DNA from: Citrobacter sp. FP75
GTDB lineage: Bacteria > Pseudomonadota > Gammaproteobacteria > Enterobacterales > Enterobacteriaceae
Reading direction: 5' to 3'
Assembly: GCF_018342065.1 (NCBI RefSeq)
Contig: NZ_JAFDOE010000001.1
Coordinates: forward strand, 1,364,001-1,428,000
DNA length: 64,000 bases
Shown here: positions 28,965 through 38,625 of the stretch, in pieces
Layout: every line of letters begins with the position of its first letter
Numbering within the stretch: position 1 is the first letter of the stretch
The notes under the pieces: generated by a model
Told to the model about the DNA's origin: nothing
The model's database searches: none
What the model saw: the letters and a program-made list of their open reading frames with translations, nothing else
Made by a program: the position numbers and the translations under genes

Positions 28965-29017
28965 CACTGGCGATCGCCAAAAGCATGTGAAACGATCAAA
29001 CGTTCACAGTACAGCAT
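28934..29017 (-). CDS. Candidate 27-residue leader peptide of the ABC-F gene
   Basis: A small ORF, MLYCERLIVSHAFGDRQCSS followed by VIGIVLR and TAA. AAGGAGGA lies five bases before the ATG, stronger than the ribosome site of the ABC-F gene it precedes by 112 bases. The codons for the last third form the 5' arm and loop of a hairpin, so a ribosome stalled inside would change the downstream fold. I do not recognise the peptide. That it is translated and that it regulates the ATPase are inferences. Confidence 0.6.
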   Translation of the reverse strand: MLYCERLIVSHAFGDRQCSSVIGIVLR

Positions 29018-29060
29018 AAGTATCCTCCTTGTATTTTTCCGAATGTTAATCGATGGTGAA

Positions 29061-29090
29061 AGTGTAATCGCAAGCTGCTGGATTGTGCAA
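29061..29090 (-). promoter_or_regulatory. Candidate promoter of the ABC-F leader
   Basis: TTGCAC (29090-29085), an 18-base spacer and TACACT (29066-29061) in the gap after maeA. Transcription would start near 29054, about 37 bases before the small ORF. Confidence 0.4.
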
Positions 29091-29099
29091 GTGTTGAAC

Positions 29100-29124
29100 A
29101 CCCGGCGGCAGGGTACCGCCGGGT
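29100..29124 (-). terminator. Terminator-like hairpin after maeA
   Basis: ACCCGGCGG and CCGCCGGGT form a 9-base GC-rich stem with a 7-base loop, a few bases past the maeA stop. The following sequence is only modestly T-rich. Confidence 0.65.
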
Positions 29125-29130
29125 AAATCG

Positions 29131-30828
29131 TCAGATAGACGTCCGACGGTAGTCGCGGTATTCCGCTTGCCAGAAGTTCTCGTCAATCGCCTGCTGCAAA
29201 GCTTCTGCGGAGGTTTTCACCGCCATGCCTTGTTGCTGGGCCATTTTACCGACGGCAAACGCAATGGCGCGGGAAACGGTCTGAATATCCTTCAGTTCCG
29301 GTAACACCAGCCCTTCGCCGTTGAGCACCAGCGGTGAATACTGCGCCAGCGTTTCGCTGGCCGACATCAGCATTTCATCGGTAATGCGTTTGGCGCCAGA
29401 GGCGATTACGCCAAGGCCGATACCCGGGAAGATATAGGCGTTATTACACTGCGCAATCGGGTAGATTTTATCTTTCCAGGCTACCGGGGCGAACGGGCTA
29501 CCGGTGGCAACCAGCGCATTGCCTTCGGTCCAGGCGATAATATCTTGCGGCGTAGCTTCTACGCGCGACGTCGGGTTAGACAGCGGCATGACGATTGGGC
29601 GCGGACAGTGCTTGTGCATCTCGCGAATAATTTCTTCGGTAAACAGACCCGTTTGGCCAGAAACACCGATCAGAATATCCGGCTTAACGTTGCGTACCAC
29701 GTCGAGCAGCGACAGCACATCTTCCTGCGTATCCCAGTGCTGCAGGTTTTCGCGCTTTTGCACCAGTTTGGTCTGGAACGAGAGCAGGTTAGGCATTTTG
29801 TCGGTTAACAGGCCAAAGCGGTCAACCATAAACACGCGCTGACGCGCGGCGTCTTCACTTAATCCTTCACGCTGGATTTGCGCGATGATCTGCTCGGCGA
29901 TCCCACACCCGGCGGAGCCCGCGCCGAGGAAAACAATGTTCTGTTCGCTCAACTGACTGCCCGCCGCGCGGCTGGCTGCTATCAGCGTCCCCACAGTGAC
30001 CGCCGCCGTGCCCTGAATATCGTCGTTAAACGAGCAGATTTCATCGCGATAGCGGGTCAAGAGCGGCATGGCATTTTTCTGCGCGAAGTCTTCAAACTGC
30101 AGCAGCACTTCCGGCCAGCGATGTTTCACTGCCTGGATGAATTCATCAACAAATGCGTAGTATTCATCGTCAGTGATGCGCGGGTTACGCCAGCCCATAT
30201 ACAGCGGATCGTTCAGCAACTGCTGATTGTTAGTACCGACATCCAGCACCACCGGCAGAGTGTAGGCCGGGCTGATGCCACCACAGGCGGTATACAGCGA
30301 CAGTTTCCCGATAGGAATGCCCATCCCGCCAATCCCCTGATCGCCAAGACCCAGAATACGTTCACCGTCGGTCACGACGATGACTTTGATATTGTGATTC
30401 GGGACGTTTTGCAGGATATCGTCCATGTTATGACGGTTCTGATAGGAGATGAACACGCCGCGTGCGCGACGGTAGATCTCAGAGAAACGCTCACAAGCGG
30501 CACCCACCGTTGGGGTATAGATAACAGGCATCATCTCATCAAGATGATTTTGCACCAGTCGGTAAAACAGGGTTTCGTTGGTGTCCTGGATGTTGCGCAG
30601 GTAGATATGTTTGTCGATTTCGGTTTTGAATCCCTGATATTGGATCCAGGCGCGTTCGGCCTGTTCTTCAATCGTCTCGACCACTTCCGGCAGTAACCCC
30701 AGCAGGTTGAAGTTACGGCGTTCTTCCACGCTGAAAGCACTCCCTTTGTTCAGTAAAGGAAATTCCAGCAGTACCGGGCCAGCGTAAGGGATATAAAGGG
30801 AACGCAGTTTTTTAGTTTCGTTTTCCAT
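29131..30828 (-). CDS. maeA: NAD-dependent malic enzyme MaeA (SfcA)
   Basis: Cytosolic enzyme of 565 residues, the E. coli length, converting malate to pyruvate and CO2 with NAD. Recognisable segments are [27 protein letters not shown], the metal- and lysine-containing region [13 protein letters not shown] and the nucleotide motif [13 protein letters not shown]. The start at 30828 gives the expected N-terminus MENETKK; twelve more codons upstream are in frame but without ribosome-site support. It is monocistronic, between sra and the ABC-F gene. Confidence 0.96.
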   Translation of the reverse strand: MENETKKLRSLYIPYAGPVLLEFPLLNKGSAFSVEERRNFNLLGLLPEVVETIEEQAERAWIQYQGFKTEIDKHIYLRNIQDTNETLFYRLVQNHLDEMMPVIYTPTVGAACERFSEIYRRARGVFISYQNRHNMDDILQNVPNHNIKVIVVTDGERILGLGDQGIGGMGIPIGKLSLYTACGGISPAYTLPVVLDVGTNNQQLLNDPLYMGWRNPRITDDEYYAFVDEFIQAVKHRWPEVLLQFEDFAQKNAMPLLTRYRDEICSFNDDIQGTAAVTVGTLIAASRAAGSQLSEQNIVFLGAGSAGCGIAEQIIAQIQREGLSEDAARQRVFMVDRFGLLTDKMPNLLSFQTKLVQKRENLQHWDTQEDVLSLLDVVRNVKPDILIGVSGQTGLFTEEIIREMHKHCPRPIVMPLSNPTSRVEATPQDIIAWTEGNALVATGSPFAPVAWKDKIYPIAQCNNAYIFPGIGLGVIASGAKRITDEMLMSASETLAQYSPLVLNGEGLVLPELKDIQTVSRAIAFAVGKMAQQQGMAVKTSAEALQQAIDENFWQAEYRDYRRTSI

Positions 30829-30942
30829 GTCACTCACTCTTTTTTGAATAACCCTCCCTGGCACTCTTTATGATCGTAGGTTGCCTTCCGCCAGGGAAAC
30901 GGGCGAAGTATAAAGCATTGTGAATGGCTTAAGGGGTTTTAT

Positions 30943-30978
30943 AAGCAAAAACACCACTGCGGTTGCAATGGTGTTTAT
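30943..30978 (-). terminator. Terminator of sra
   Basis: AACACCA and TGGTGTT, with inner TTGC/GCAG pairing, are followed leftward by a T run. It lies about 30 bases after the sra stop codon. Confidence 0.8.
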
Positions 30979-31006
30979 CTCGTTATTCAGTGTGGCGTGC
31001 AGAAAA

Positions 31007-31147
31007 CTACTTGGCGTCAGCGCGGCGTTTTCTTCCGGTAGGGTTGTTGACCACGCTGGTTTTGTCGCCTTCGGTCACGGCTTTACGTTGATTGGAGATT
31101 TTGTGGTCCAGTCCAAGAATATGACGGGCCTGACGGTTCGATTTCAT
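31007..31147 (-). CDS. sra: Stationary-phase 30S ribosome-associated protein Sra
   Basis: A 46-codon gene encoding a very basic protein starting [20 protein letters not shown] and ending RRADAK, one residue longer than E. coli Sra (45). It binds the 30S subunit and accumulates in stationary phase. An upstream AGGAGTTAG provides the ribosome site. In E. coli, bdm lies between sra and osmC; I find no bdm ORF in the gap here. Confidence 0.93.
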   Translation of the reverse strand: MKSNRQARHILGLDHKISNQRKAVTEGDKTSVVNNPTGRKRRADAK

Positions 31148-31217
31148 TCTAACTCCTTAATCCTGTTACTGGTTTCAAGGGCGAGCCCGTATGAGAACGG
31201 ACGAAATACAACCTGAT

Positions 31218-31248
31218 AGAAAGCCGATGTTTAGAATAACGGCTTTCT
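31218..31248. other. Perfect hairpin between sra and osmC
   Basis: AGAAAGCCG and CGGCTTTCT form a 9-base perfect stem with a 13-base loop. No T run follows on either strand. It sits where E. coli has bdm and may be what remains of that gene's flanks. Confidence 0.4.
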
Positions 31249-31336
31249 GGATGGTCGGTCATTTAATGTGAAAGGTCAATGCTTAAGCGGTAAATGCAGA
31301 ACTATCCTGTATGTGTCATGCATTTTCCCAGACGTC

Positions 31337-31343
31337 CTATACT
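31337..31343 (+). promoter_or_regulatory. RpoS-type -10 element of osmC
   Basis: CTATACT is the exact sigma-S extended -10 consensus and lies 33 bases before the osmC start, consistent with the known RpoS-dependent osmC promoter of E. coli. Confidence 0.75.
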
Positions 31344-31375
31344 TGTTACTCCGACGACAACACAGGAGAACGGTA

Positions 31376-31807
31376 ATGACTATCCATAAGAAAGGTCAGG
31401 CACACTGGGAAGGCGACATCAAGCGCGGTAAAGGCACCGTGTCGACCGAAAGTGGCGTGTTGAATCAGCAACCGTATGGGTTTAATACACGATTTGAAGG
31501 TGTGAAAGGCACCAATCCTGAAGAGTTGATTGGCGCGGCCCATGCTGCTTGCTTCTCGATGGCGCTTTCGCTCATGCTGGGCGAGGCGGGATTTACCCCA
31601 GATGCCATTGATACCACTGCCGATGTTTCTCTGGATAAGGTAGATGCAGGTTTTGCCATCACCAAAGTGGCGTTGCACAGTGAAGTCGCCGTGCCAGGCA
31701 TTGATGCCGCAACCTTTGACGGCATTATTCAGAAGGCGAAAGCCGGATGTCCGGTATCGCAGGTACTGAACGCGGAAATTACGCTTGATTACCAGTTGAA
31801 GTCCTGA
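31376..31807 (+). CDS. osmC: Osmotically inducible peroxiredoxin OsmC
   Basis: A 143-residue organic hydroperoxide reductase, nearly identical to E. coli OsmC. The two redox cysteines are present (AAHAACFSMAL and KAGCPVSQV). It reduces organic peroxides in the cytosol in stationary phase and high osmolarity. The start at 31376 follows CAGGAGAAC; the longer in-frame ORF from 31268 would include the promoter and was rejected. Confidence 0.96.
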   Translation: MTIHKKGQAHWEGDIKRGKGTVSTESGVLNQQPYGFNTRFEGVKGTNPEELIGAAHAACFSMALSLMLGEAGFTPDAIDTTADVSLDKVDAGFAITKVALHSEVAVPGIDAATFDGIIQKAKAGCPVSQVLNAEITLDYQLKS

Positions 31808-31816
31808 TGGCTGCGT

Positions 31817-31840
31817 GCCGGATGCGACGCCGCATCCGGC
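31817..31840. repeat. REP-like palindrome between osmC and the 3-hydroxybutyrate dehydrogenase gene
   Basis: GCCGGATGCG and CGCATCCGGC form a 10-base perfect stem around ACGC, with the typical REP core, between two converging genes. It may also stop transcription. Confidence 0.7.
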
Positions 31841-31849
31841 CTGCATAAC

Positions 31850-32620
31850 TTACTGCGCCACCCAGCCGCCGTCCATATTCCACGCCACACCGCGCACCTG
31901 TGCGGCAGCGTCTGAGCACAAAAACAGCGCCAGCTCTCCCAGTTGCTCCGGGGTGACAAACTCGCGTGACGGCTGCTTTTCCGCCAGCAGAGCGTCACGA
32001 GCGGCTTCAGGCTCAGCGCCTTCGGCAATGCGTTTGTCGATCTGCTGCTGCACCAGCGGCGTCAGCACCCAGCCAGGGCACAGCGCGTTACAGGTCACGC
32101 CGGTCTGCGCCGTTTCCAGCGCCGTGGTCTTGGTTAATCCCACCACGCCGTGCTTCGCCGCGACATACGCCGATTTGTCTTTTGACGCCACCAGCCCATG
32201 CACAGAAGCGATATTAATGATGCGTCCCCAGTTACGCGCAAGCATGCCGGGGAGCGCCAGACGGGTGGTGTGGAAAACGGAAGACAGGTTAATGGCAATA
32301 ATCGCGTTCCATTTTTCGACCGGGAAGGTCTCCAGCGGTGAAACATGCTGGATCCCGGCATTGTTGACCAGAATATCCACGCCGCCAAATTCGCTGTCTG
32401 CGTAGCGCATCATCTCAGCTATTTGTGCTTCATCGCTGAGATCCGCACCGTGGTAGCCAGGCGTTTTGCCATACTGCGCCACGGCGTCTTTTGCCGCCTC
32501 TGCATCACCAAAACCGTTAAGAATAAGGGTGGCACCGGCTTTCGCCAGCACCTGCGCGATGCCTAATCCGATCCCGCTGGTAGAGCCGGTAACCAGGGCA
32601 ACTTTTCCCGTTAAGTTCAT
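31850..32620 (-). CDS. 3-Hydroxybutyrate dehydrogenase (SDR family)
   Basis: A 256-residue short-chain dehydrogenase converting (R)-3-hydroxybutyrate to acetoacetate with NAD. It shows the cofactor motif TGSTSGIG at residues 11-18, NNAG, the catalytic serine region and YVAAK. The sequence follows the D-beta-hydroxybutyrate dehydrogenase subgroup (TGVTCNALCPGWVLTPLV). It is the last gene of a six-gene leftward operon that supplies the CoA transferase and thiolase for acetoacetate use. Confidence 0.9.
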   Translation of the reverse strand: MNLTGKVALVTGSTSGIGLGIAQVLAKAGATLILNGFGDAEAAKDAVAQYGKTPGYHGADLSDEAQIAEMMRYADSEFGGVDILVNNAGIQHVSPLETFPVEKWNAIIAINLSSVFHTTRLALPGMLARNWGRIINIASVHGLVASKDKSAYVAAKHGVVGLTKTTALETAQTGVTCNALCPGWVLTPLVQQQIDKRIAEGAEPEAARDALLAEKQPSREFVTPEQLGELALFLCSDAAAQVRGVAWNMDGGWVAQ

Positions 32621-32631
32621 GATGATTCTCC

Positions 32632-34026
32632 TTAAACAATTCCGGTGGTGTAGAAAACGCCGATCACAAAAAGCACGGCCAGACTTTTAATTATGGTAAT
32701 GGCGAAAATCCCGCCATATGCCTGACGGTGGCTGAGACCGGTAATAGCCAACAGCGTAATAACCGCCCCATTATGCGGCAGGGTGTCCATACCACCACTG
32801 GCCATCGAGGCCACGCGGTGGAAGACTTCAAGCGGAATATTGGCGGCATGGGCGGCGGCAATAAAGGTGTCCGACATTGCCGCGAGCGCAATACTCATCC
32901 CGCCGGATGCCGAACCGGTGATCCCGGCAAGCGTGGTGATGCTGATGGCTTCATTGAGCAGCGGGTCGGGGATCGCCGCCAGCGCTTTTGACAACACGAG
33001 GAAGCCTGGCAGGGCGGCGATCACTGCGCCAAAACCGTATTCTGATGCGGTGTTCATTGCTGCAAGGATTGCGCCGCCAACCGCCGTTCGGCTACCTTCC
33101 GCCAGCCGACCTTTAATATTGCGGAAACCAAAAATGACGACCAGCAAAATCCCGGCAATCAGCGCGGCCTCCACCGCCCAGATAGCGGTGATCTTGCCAA
33201 CTTCGGTGGTAATTGGCTTGGCAAGACCCGGCAGCTCCAGCTGATGCGTCGTGCCATAAAACACCGGGATCCAGCGGGTAAACAACAGGTTAAACACGCC
33301 GACCAGAATCAGCGGAGAAATCGCAATAATCGGGTTTGGCAGGTTAATGTTATCCGGCGTTTCAGGCTCGTTTAACAGTTCAGTGCCATAGCCTTCGTTC
33401 TTTGCCTGCGCTTTGCGACGCTGACGCTCAAGGTAAATCAGGCCAACAAAAATAATAAATAGCGATCCTATCAGCCCGAGCCAGGGTGCGGCCCAGGCGT
33501 TAGTCCCGAAGAAGCTGGTCGGGATAATGTTCTGGATCTGCGGCGTACCAGGCAGAGCGTCCATAGTGAAGGAGAACGCGCCCAGTGCCACAGTTGCCGG
33601 GATCAGCCGCTTAGGAATGTTACTCTGACGGAACAGTTCAGCCGCGAACGGATACACCGCAAACGCGACCACGAACAGCGATACCCCGCCGTAGGTCAGC
33701 AGCGCGCACACCAGCACGATCACCGGGATGGCGTGACGACGCCCGAGGATGTTGATGGCGGCGGCGACGATGGAACGGGAAAAACCGGATAACTCGATTA
33801 ACTTGCCAAACACCGCTCCCAGCAAGAACACCGGGAAGTACAGCTTCACAAAACCGACCATTTTTTCCATAAACAGGCCAGTAAAAGCAGGGCCGACGGC
33901 GCTGGGTTCAGTCAGCAGAACAGCACCTAATGCCGCGATGGGGGCAAACAGGATAACGCTGTATCCGCGATAGGCTGCCAGCATCAGCAGGCCCAGCGCT
34001 GCCAGGGCGATTAATACACTCATCAT
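32632..34026 (-). CDS. GntP-family permease, probable 3-hydroxybutyrate/short acid transporter
   Basis: Inner-membrane transporter of about 464 residues with a dozen hydrophobic helices and the GntP-family segments KLIELSGFSR and YGGVSLFVVAF. Its place inside the hydroxybutyrate operon, rather than a gluconate operon, suggests it imports 3-hydroxybutyrate. Two adjacent ATGs are possible; GAGGAG favours the second (34023). Confidence 0.85.
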   Translation of the reverse strand: MMSVLIALAALGLLMLAAYRGYSVILFAPIAALGAVLLTEPSAVGPAFTGLFMEKMVGFVKLYFPVFLLGAVFGKLIELSGFSRSIVAAAINILGRRHAIPVIVLVCALLTYGGVSLFVVAFAVYPFAAELFRQSNIPKRLIPATVALGAFSFTMDALPGTPQIQNIIPTSFFGTNAWAAPWLGLIGSLFIIFVGLIYLERQRRKAQAKNEGYGTELLNEPETPDNINLPNPIIAISPLILVGVFNLLFTRWIPVFYGTTHQLELPGLAKPITTEVGKITAIWAVEAALIAGILLVVIFGFRNIKGRLAEGSRTAVGGAILAAMNTASEYGFGAVIAALPGFLVLSKALAAIPDPLLNEAISITTLAGITGSASGGMSIALAAMSDTFIAAAHAANIPLEVFHRVASMASGGMDTLPHNGAVITLLAITGLSHRQAYGGIFAITIIKSLAVLFVIGVFYTTGIV

Positions 34027-34069
34027 GACTCCTCAATATCATTGTTATAGTGGGGTACAGAAAGAGAAG

Positions 34070-34993
34070 TTACGGTTTCAGGGCAAAGCGCAGCTGATGC
34101 TCTCTGCGTTGCTGGATGTATTCCTTGCGCGAATCATCCCAGCGATAAAACCCCTGACCACTGCGCAAGCCGGTGTCACCGCGGGCAACCTTATCAGCAA
34201 CCAGCGACATCATGTCGCTGCCGGTAGCGAGCGTTGGTAGCAGATGTCGACAGATGTCCTGCACTGTAGAAAGCCCGGTCATGTCCGCCGCTTCCAGCGG
34301 ACCGACCATCGCGTAGCGGCGTCCAAGCGAGGCGCGCATCACCTGGTCCACCACTTCAGCGCTGGCAATACCGCTCTTGACGATATGCAGGGCTTCGCGC
34401 AGCAGGGCAAACTGCAGACGGTTGCCGACAAATCCCGGCGCGGCGCGGTCGAGCACGACGGCCTCAAGCTGTATGGCGACGAGAAATTGCTGCAATTCGC
34501 TGAGATATTCCGGCTTCGTTGCCGTGCCCGGCACGATTTCGACCAGCGGGATAAAGTGCGGCGGGTGCCAGAAATGCGCGATCAACAATCGCTCAGGATG
34601 CGCGAGTTTTTCCGCCAGCGCATCCGGCGGCAGGCCGCTGGTATTACTGGCGATAATGGCTTCAGGTGAAATCACGGCTTCCAGTTGTGTGTACAGTGCG
34701 TGTTTAAGCTCGAGTCGTTCCGGGATCGCTTCAATCAGTAATCCTGAGGCGGCGATATCCGCCAGAGAAGTTGTGCCATGCAGTCGCCCAAGTACCGGTG
34801 TTTTTTCAGCGGCGGCAAACTGTTCGGCGGTAATCAGTTCATCCAGAATGCTGCTGGCGACAGCCGTCATTTCTGCAATGCGGTCGCTATCGGTGTCATA
34901 CAGCCAGACATTGTGACCATAACGGGCGAAGTGGGTGGCGATGCCGACGCCCATTAACCCGGCCCCCAGTACGCTGATGTGATTAGTCTGCAT
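34070..34993 (-). CDS. 3-Hydroxyacyl-CoA dehydrogenase (hydroxybutyryl-CoA type)
   Basis: A 307-residue NAD-dependent enzyme with the N-terminal motif [14 protein letters not shown], the catalytic region [17 protein letters not shown] and the C-terminal helical domain. It interconverts 3-hydroxybutyryl-CoA and acetoacetyl-CoA, giving a second entry route beside the free-acid dehydrogenase. The start overlaps the thiolase stop by 11 bases. Confidence 0.88.
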   Translation of the reverse strand: MQTNHISVLGAGLMGVGIATHFARYGHNVWLYDTDSDRIAEMTAVASSILDELITAEQFAAAEKTPVLGRLHGTTSLADIAASGLLIEAIPERLELKHALYTQLEAVISPEAIIASNTSGLPPDALAEKLAHPERLLIAHFWHPPHFIPLVEIVPGTATKPEYLSELQQFLVAIQLEAVVLDRAAPGFVGNRLQFALLREALHIVKSGIASAEVVDQVMRASLGRRYAMVGPLEAADMTGLSTVQDICRHLLPTLATGSDMMSLVADKVARGDTGLRSGQGFYRWDDSRKEYIQQRREHQLRFALKP

Positions 34994-36188
34994 GTTGTGC
35001 TCCTGTTGGACGTTCCACCGTCAGCGCCACGCCATGGCCGCCGCCAACACACAGCGTGGCCAGCCCTTTGGCGACGTTGCGCCGCGCCATTTCATGCAGC
35101 AGGGTGACCAGAATACGGCAGCCGGATGTGCCAATTGGATGACCGAGTGCAATCGCACCGCCGTTAACGTTAACTTTGCTGCTGTTCCAGTTCAGCGATT
35201 CGCCGACCGCCAGCGCCTGTACAGCAAAGGCTTCATTGGCTTCGATCAAATCCACGTCATCCAGCGTCCAGCCAGCACGCTTCAGGCACTTCAGCGATGC
35301 CTCCACCGGGCCAATACCCATGATGGCCGGATCAACCCCCGAAACGGCATAACCCGTGATTTTTGCCAGCACCGGAAGATTTAATTCAGCGGCTTTGGTC
35401 GCGCTCATCAGCATCACCGCCGCCGCACCGTCGTTTAATGAGGACGCATTGCCTGCCGTCACCGTGCCGTTGCCGGGGCGAAATGCGGGTCTAAGCTGCG
35501 CCAGTTTTTCTGCCTGGGTATCCGAGCGGGGTTGCTCATCGCGGTCTACCACGCGTGGCGATTTTTTCCCTTGCGAAACGCTGACCGGGGTGATTTCCAC
35601 GCTAAAACGACCGGCTTCCATGGCGGCAGCCGCTTTTTGCTGGGAGCGCAGGGCAAAGGCGTCCTGCTGTTCGCGGCTGATGGCGAATTTATTCGCCAGA
35701 TTTTCGGCGGTAATGCCCATATGGTAGTCGTTGAACGCATCCCACAGTCCGTCATGCACCACGCTGTCTTTCAGGCTGGCGTGACCCAGACGCAGGCCGG
35801 CTCGCGCGCCGTCGAGAAAATAGGGCGCATTGCTCATGCTTTCCTGACCGCCCGCAATCACGATATCCGCATCGCCGCAGCGAATAGCCTGTACCGCCTG
35901 ATGCACCGCCTTCAGCCCCGATCCACACAGCAAATTGATGGTTGTCGCGGGCGTGGTTACCGGTAAACCGGCACGTAGCGCCGTTTGTCTGGCTGGATTC
36001 TGGCCGCAGCCGGCAGTCAGGACCTGGCCTAAAATCACCTCGTCTATTTGTTCTGGTTCTACGCCGGTTTTTTCTAACAGGGCGCGAATGACGGTTGTGC
36101 CTAACTCTACGGCAGATAGCGACGCCAGTGCGCCATGAAAACTGCCAATCGGGGTGCGCGTTGCCGCGACAATAACAACATCCAGCAT
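34983..36188 (-). CDS. Acetyl-CoA C-acetyltransferase (thiolase II, AtoB type)
   Basis: A 401-residue thiolase splitting acetoacetyl-CoA into two acetyl-CoA. The active-site cysteine is in [11 protein letters not shown] near residue 90, the histidine in [12 protein letters not shown] and the second cysteine in LCVGGGHG. The start at 36188 has GAGGAT about 6 bases upstream and gives [13 protein letters not shown]; the twelve codons upstream in frame overlap the preceding gene. Confidence 0.93.
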   Translation of the reverse strand: MLDVVIVAATRTPIGSFHGALASLSAVELGTTVIRALLEKTGVEPEQIDEVILGQVLTAGCGQNPARQTALRAGLPVTTPATTINLLCGSGLKAVHQAVQAIRCGDADIVIAGGQESMSNAPYFLDGARAGLRLGHASLKDSVVHDGLWDAFNDYHMGITAENLANKFAISREQQDAFALRSQQKAAAAMEAGRFSVEITPVSVSQGKKSPRVVDRDEQPRSDTQAEKLAQLRPAFRPGNGTVTAGNASSLNDGAAAVMLMSATKAAELNLPVLAKITGYAVSGVDPAIMGIGPVEASLKCLKRAGWTLDDVDLIEANEAFAVQALAVGESLNWNSSKVNVNGGAIALGHPIGTSGCRILVTLLHEMARRNVAKGLATLCVGGGHGVALTVERPTGAQHAD

Positions 36189-36198
36189 GGTCAGATCC

Positions 36199-36855
36199 TC
36201 AGTTAAAGTGCATTTCTGGCACATTTTCGGGAACGATCAGCTTGCCGGCGGTTCTGGCAATGATGTCGTCCACGCTGACGCCCGGCGCCCGTTCGCGCAG
36301 AATGAACGCGCCATCGGCGATTTCCAGCAGCGCCAGATCGGTCAATACACGTTTGATGCAGGCCACACCGGTCAGTGGCAGAGTGCAGGCGGGCAGCAGT
36401 TTGGACTCACCGCTCTTTGAGGCATGGGTCATCACCACAATGATGTTTTCAGCTCCGGCCACCAGATCCATTGCGCCCCCCATGCCTTTCACCATTTTTC
36501 CGGGGATCATCCATGAAGCGATATTGCCGTTCGTGTCCACCTCAAATGCGCCGAGCACCGTCAGGTCGACGTGGCCGCCACGGATCATGGCGAAGGACTG
36601 CGCAGAGTCGAAAATTGCCGCGCCTTTACGCGCCGTCACGGTTTGCTTCCCGGCGTTGATCATGTCGGCATCAAGTTCGTCTTCGGTTGGGAACGGCCCC
36701 ATGCCAAGTAGACCGTTTTCCGATTGCAGCATCACGTCCATGCCGTCCGGGATATAGTTCGCCACCAGAGTGGGGATGCCGATACCGAGGTTGACGTAAT
36801 AGCCGTCGCGCAGCTCGCGGGCGACTCGCATCGCCATTTGTTCACGCGTTAACAT
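36199..36855 (-). CDS. 3-Oxoacid CoA-transferase subunit B
   Basis: A 218-residue beta subunit with the catalytic glutamate in [11 protein letters not shown] and the family N-terminus [23 protein letters not shown]. With subunit A it transfers CoA from succinyl-CoA or acetyl-CoA to acetoacetate; the donor cannot be told from sequence. It follows subunit A with a 2-base gap. Confidence 0.92.
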   Translation of the reverse strand: MLTREQMAMRVARELRDGYYVNLGIGIPTLVANYIPDGMDVMLQSENGLLGMGPFPTEDELDADMINAGKQTVTARKGAAIFDSAQSFAMIRGGHVDLTVLGAFEVDTNGNIASWMIPGKMVKGMGGAMDLVAGAENIIVVMTHASKSGESKLLPACTLPLTGVACIKRVLTDLALLEIADGAFILRERAPGVSVDDIIARTAGKLIVPENVPEMHFN

Positions 36856-36857
36856 GG

Positions 36858-37565
36858 TCAGGCTCCTTTCTGGCGTAGAGTGCGTTGTTCAATACGTTTC
36901 TCGAACTGACCCTGAATAATGCGATTGACGTAAATTCCGGGGGTGTGAATAGCGGCGGGGTCCAGCTCGCCGGGAGGCACAATCTCTTCCACTTCCACCA
37001 CCGTGATACGCCCGGCAGCCGCCATTAACGGGTTAAAGTTCTGCGCGGTATGGCGGTAGATGACGTTGCCGTACCAGTCGGCTTTCCAGCCCTTGACCAG
37101 CGCAAAATCACCGACGATCGCCTGCTCTAAGATGTAAGGACGCCCGGCAAATTCGCGCTCCTCTTTGCCTTGCGCGACTGGCGTGCCGTATCCGGTAGCG
37201 GTGAAAAAGGCGGGGATCCCCGCGCCGCCTGCACGTAACTGCTCCGCCAGCGTGCCCTGTGGCGTCAGAATGGCTTCCAGCTCACCGTTCAGCACCTGCT
37301 TTTCGAACAGGGCATTTTCACCGACATAGGACGCCACCACTTTGCGTACCTGGCGCGTTTCCAGCAGTACGCCGAGACCAAAGCCATCGACGCCGCAGTT
37401 GTTTGATACCACGGTCAGACCCTGAACTTCCCGACGGCGTACTTCTGCAATCAGGTTTTCAGGGATCCCGCATAAGCCAAAACCGCCCGCCAGCAGCGTC
37501 ATGTTGTCGGTCAGTCCTTCCAGCGCCTGTTGATACGTGGCAACCCGTTTATCCAGTCCAGCCAT
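36858..37565 (-). CDS. 3-Oxoacid CoA-transferase subunit A
   Basis: A 235-residue alpha subunit with the CoA-binding glycine-rich segment [16 protein letters not shown] and the [12 protein letters not shown] region. It is the first gene of the hydroxybutyrate operon, with the promoter in the 142 bases shared with the divergent LysR gene. The start at 37565 follows GGAGGGG; a 26-codon in-frame extension would occupy that promoter. Confidence 0.92.
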   Translation of the reverse strand: MAGLDKRVATYQQALEGLTDNMTLLAGGFGLCGIPENLIAEVRRREVQGLTVVSNNCGVDGFGLGVLLETRQVRKVVASYVGENALFEKQVLNGELEAILTPQGTLAEQLRAGGAGIPAFFTATGYGTPVAQGKEEREFAGRPYILEQAIVGDFALVKGWKADWYGNVIYRHTAQNFNPLMAAAGRITVVEVEEIVPPGELDPAAIHTPGIYVNRIIQGQFEKRIEQRTLRQKGA

Positions 37566-37707
37566 ACACTTGCCCCTCCAGTTGTCCCTGGCGACATCAT
37601 TGGGGGTGAATAATGATTTGTTAATTTTAAATTTGTGACTCACTCATTGGGTTTTTTTATCAATTTAATGTTAACTAAAGGTATTCAATAGGTTAAAGGA
37701 ATGAGCA

Positions 37708-38598
37708 ATGAGAATGAGCATCAAACAGTTACGCGCGTTTTTAGCGGTAGCTCACACTCTGAATTTTGCGCATGCCAGTGAACGACTGAATATGTCGCAG
37801 CCCGCGTTAAGCCTGGCGATAAAAGGACTGGAAGAGTCGCTGGGTGGCGCTTTGCTGCTGAGAACTACCCGCAAGGTGACCCTGACGCAAGAGGGTGAAA
37901 CGCTGTTGACCATGGGGCGACAGCTGCTTGCCGACTGGGAGAATACCGAAGAAGCGATGCGCCAGCGCTTTACGCTGCAGCGCGGTAAAATCTCGATTGC
38001 CGCCATGCCGTCATTCGCCGCAAACGTGCTGCCGCCGGTGCTCAAAACGTTTCGTGATTCCTATTCCGGTATCAACGTCACGGTGCACGACGTGATTAAC
38101 GAGCAGGTGATTGAAATGGTCAGTGAGGGGCGAGTCGAGATGGGGATTGCCTTTGAGCCGGACTATACCGGACACCTGCATTTTACTCCGCTCGGGATGG
38201 ATCGTTTTATTGCCATCGTCCCGCCGACCAGTCGTCTGGCGGGTCGGGAACGCATTGCATGGAAGGAGCTGCTGACGCTGGATTTCATCACGTTGCAACG
38301 GCCGTCTGCCGTGCGTCTGATGCTGGAAGAACAACTGGTGCAAAGCGGTCATGCGCTGGAGGTGGCGCTGGAGAGTCATCAACTGGTGACCATTGGTCGC
38401 CTGGTGGCGAACGGTTTAGGCGGTAGCGCCGTGCCCGCGCTGTGCCGCACGCAGATGACCGAGCTTGGCGCAACCTGTATTGAACTGGACAGCCCGGTGA
38501 TCCAGCGGCGTATTGGGATCCTGCGCTCTGCGCATCATAAGCTGTCGACCGCGTCTGAAATGTTGGTGGACTCACTGAAAAAGGCGTACCGGGCCTGA
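37708..38598 (+). CDS. LysR-family regulator of the hydroxybutyrate operon
   Basis: A 296-residue regulator with an N-terminal helix-turn-helix (LNFAHASERLNMSQPALSLAIKGLE) and an effector-binding domain. It is divergent from the CoA-transferase gene, the usual arrangement for a LysR activator and its target. AAAGGA precedes the start by 7 bases. The inducer is probably a pathway intermediate, by inference. Confidence 0.87.
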   Translation: MRMSIKQLRAFLAVAHTLNFAHASERLNMSQPALSLAIKGLEESLGGALLLRTTRKVTLTQEGETLLTMGRQLLADWENTEEAMRQRFTLQRGKISIAAMPSFAANVLPPVLKTFRDSYSGINVTVHDVINEQVIEMVSEGRVEMGIAFEPDYTGHLHFTPLGMDRFIAIVPPTSRLAGRERIAWKELLTLDFITLQRPSAVRLMLEEQLVQSGHALEVALESHQLVTIGRLVANGLGGSAVPALCRTQMTELGATCIELDSPVIQRRIGILRSAHHKLSTASEMLVDSLKKAYRA

Positions 38599-38625
38599 TG
38601 TGCCCGGCACCATACGCCCACTCGG

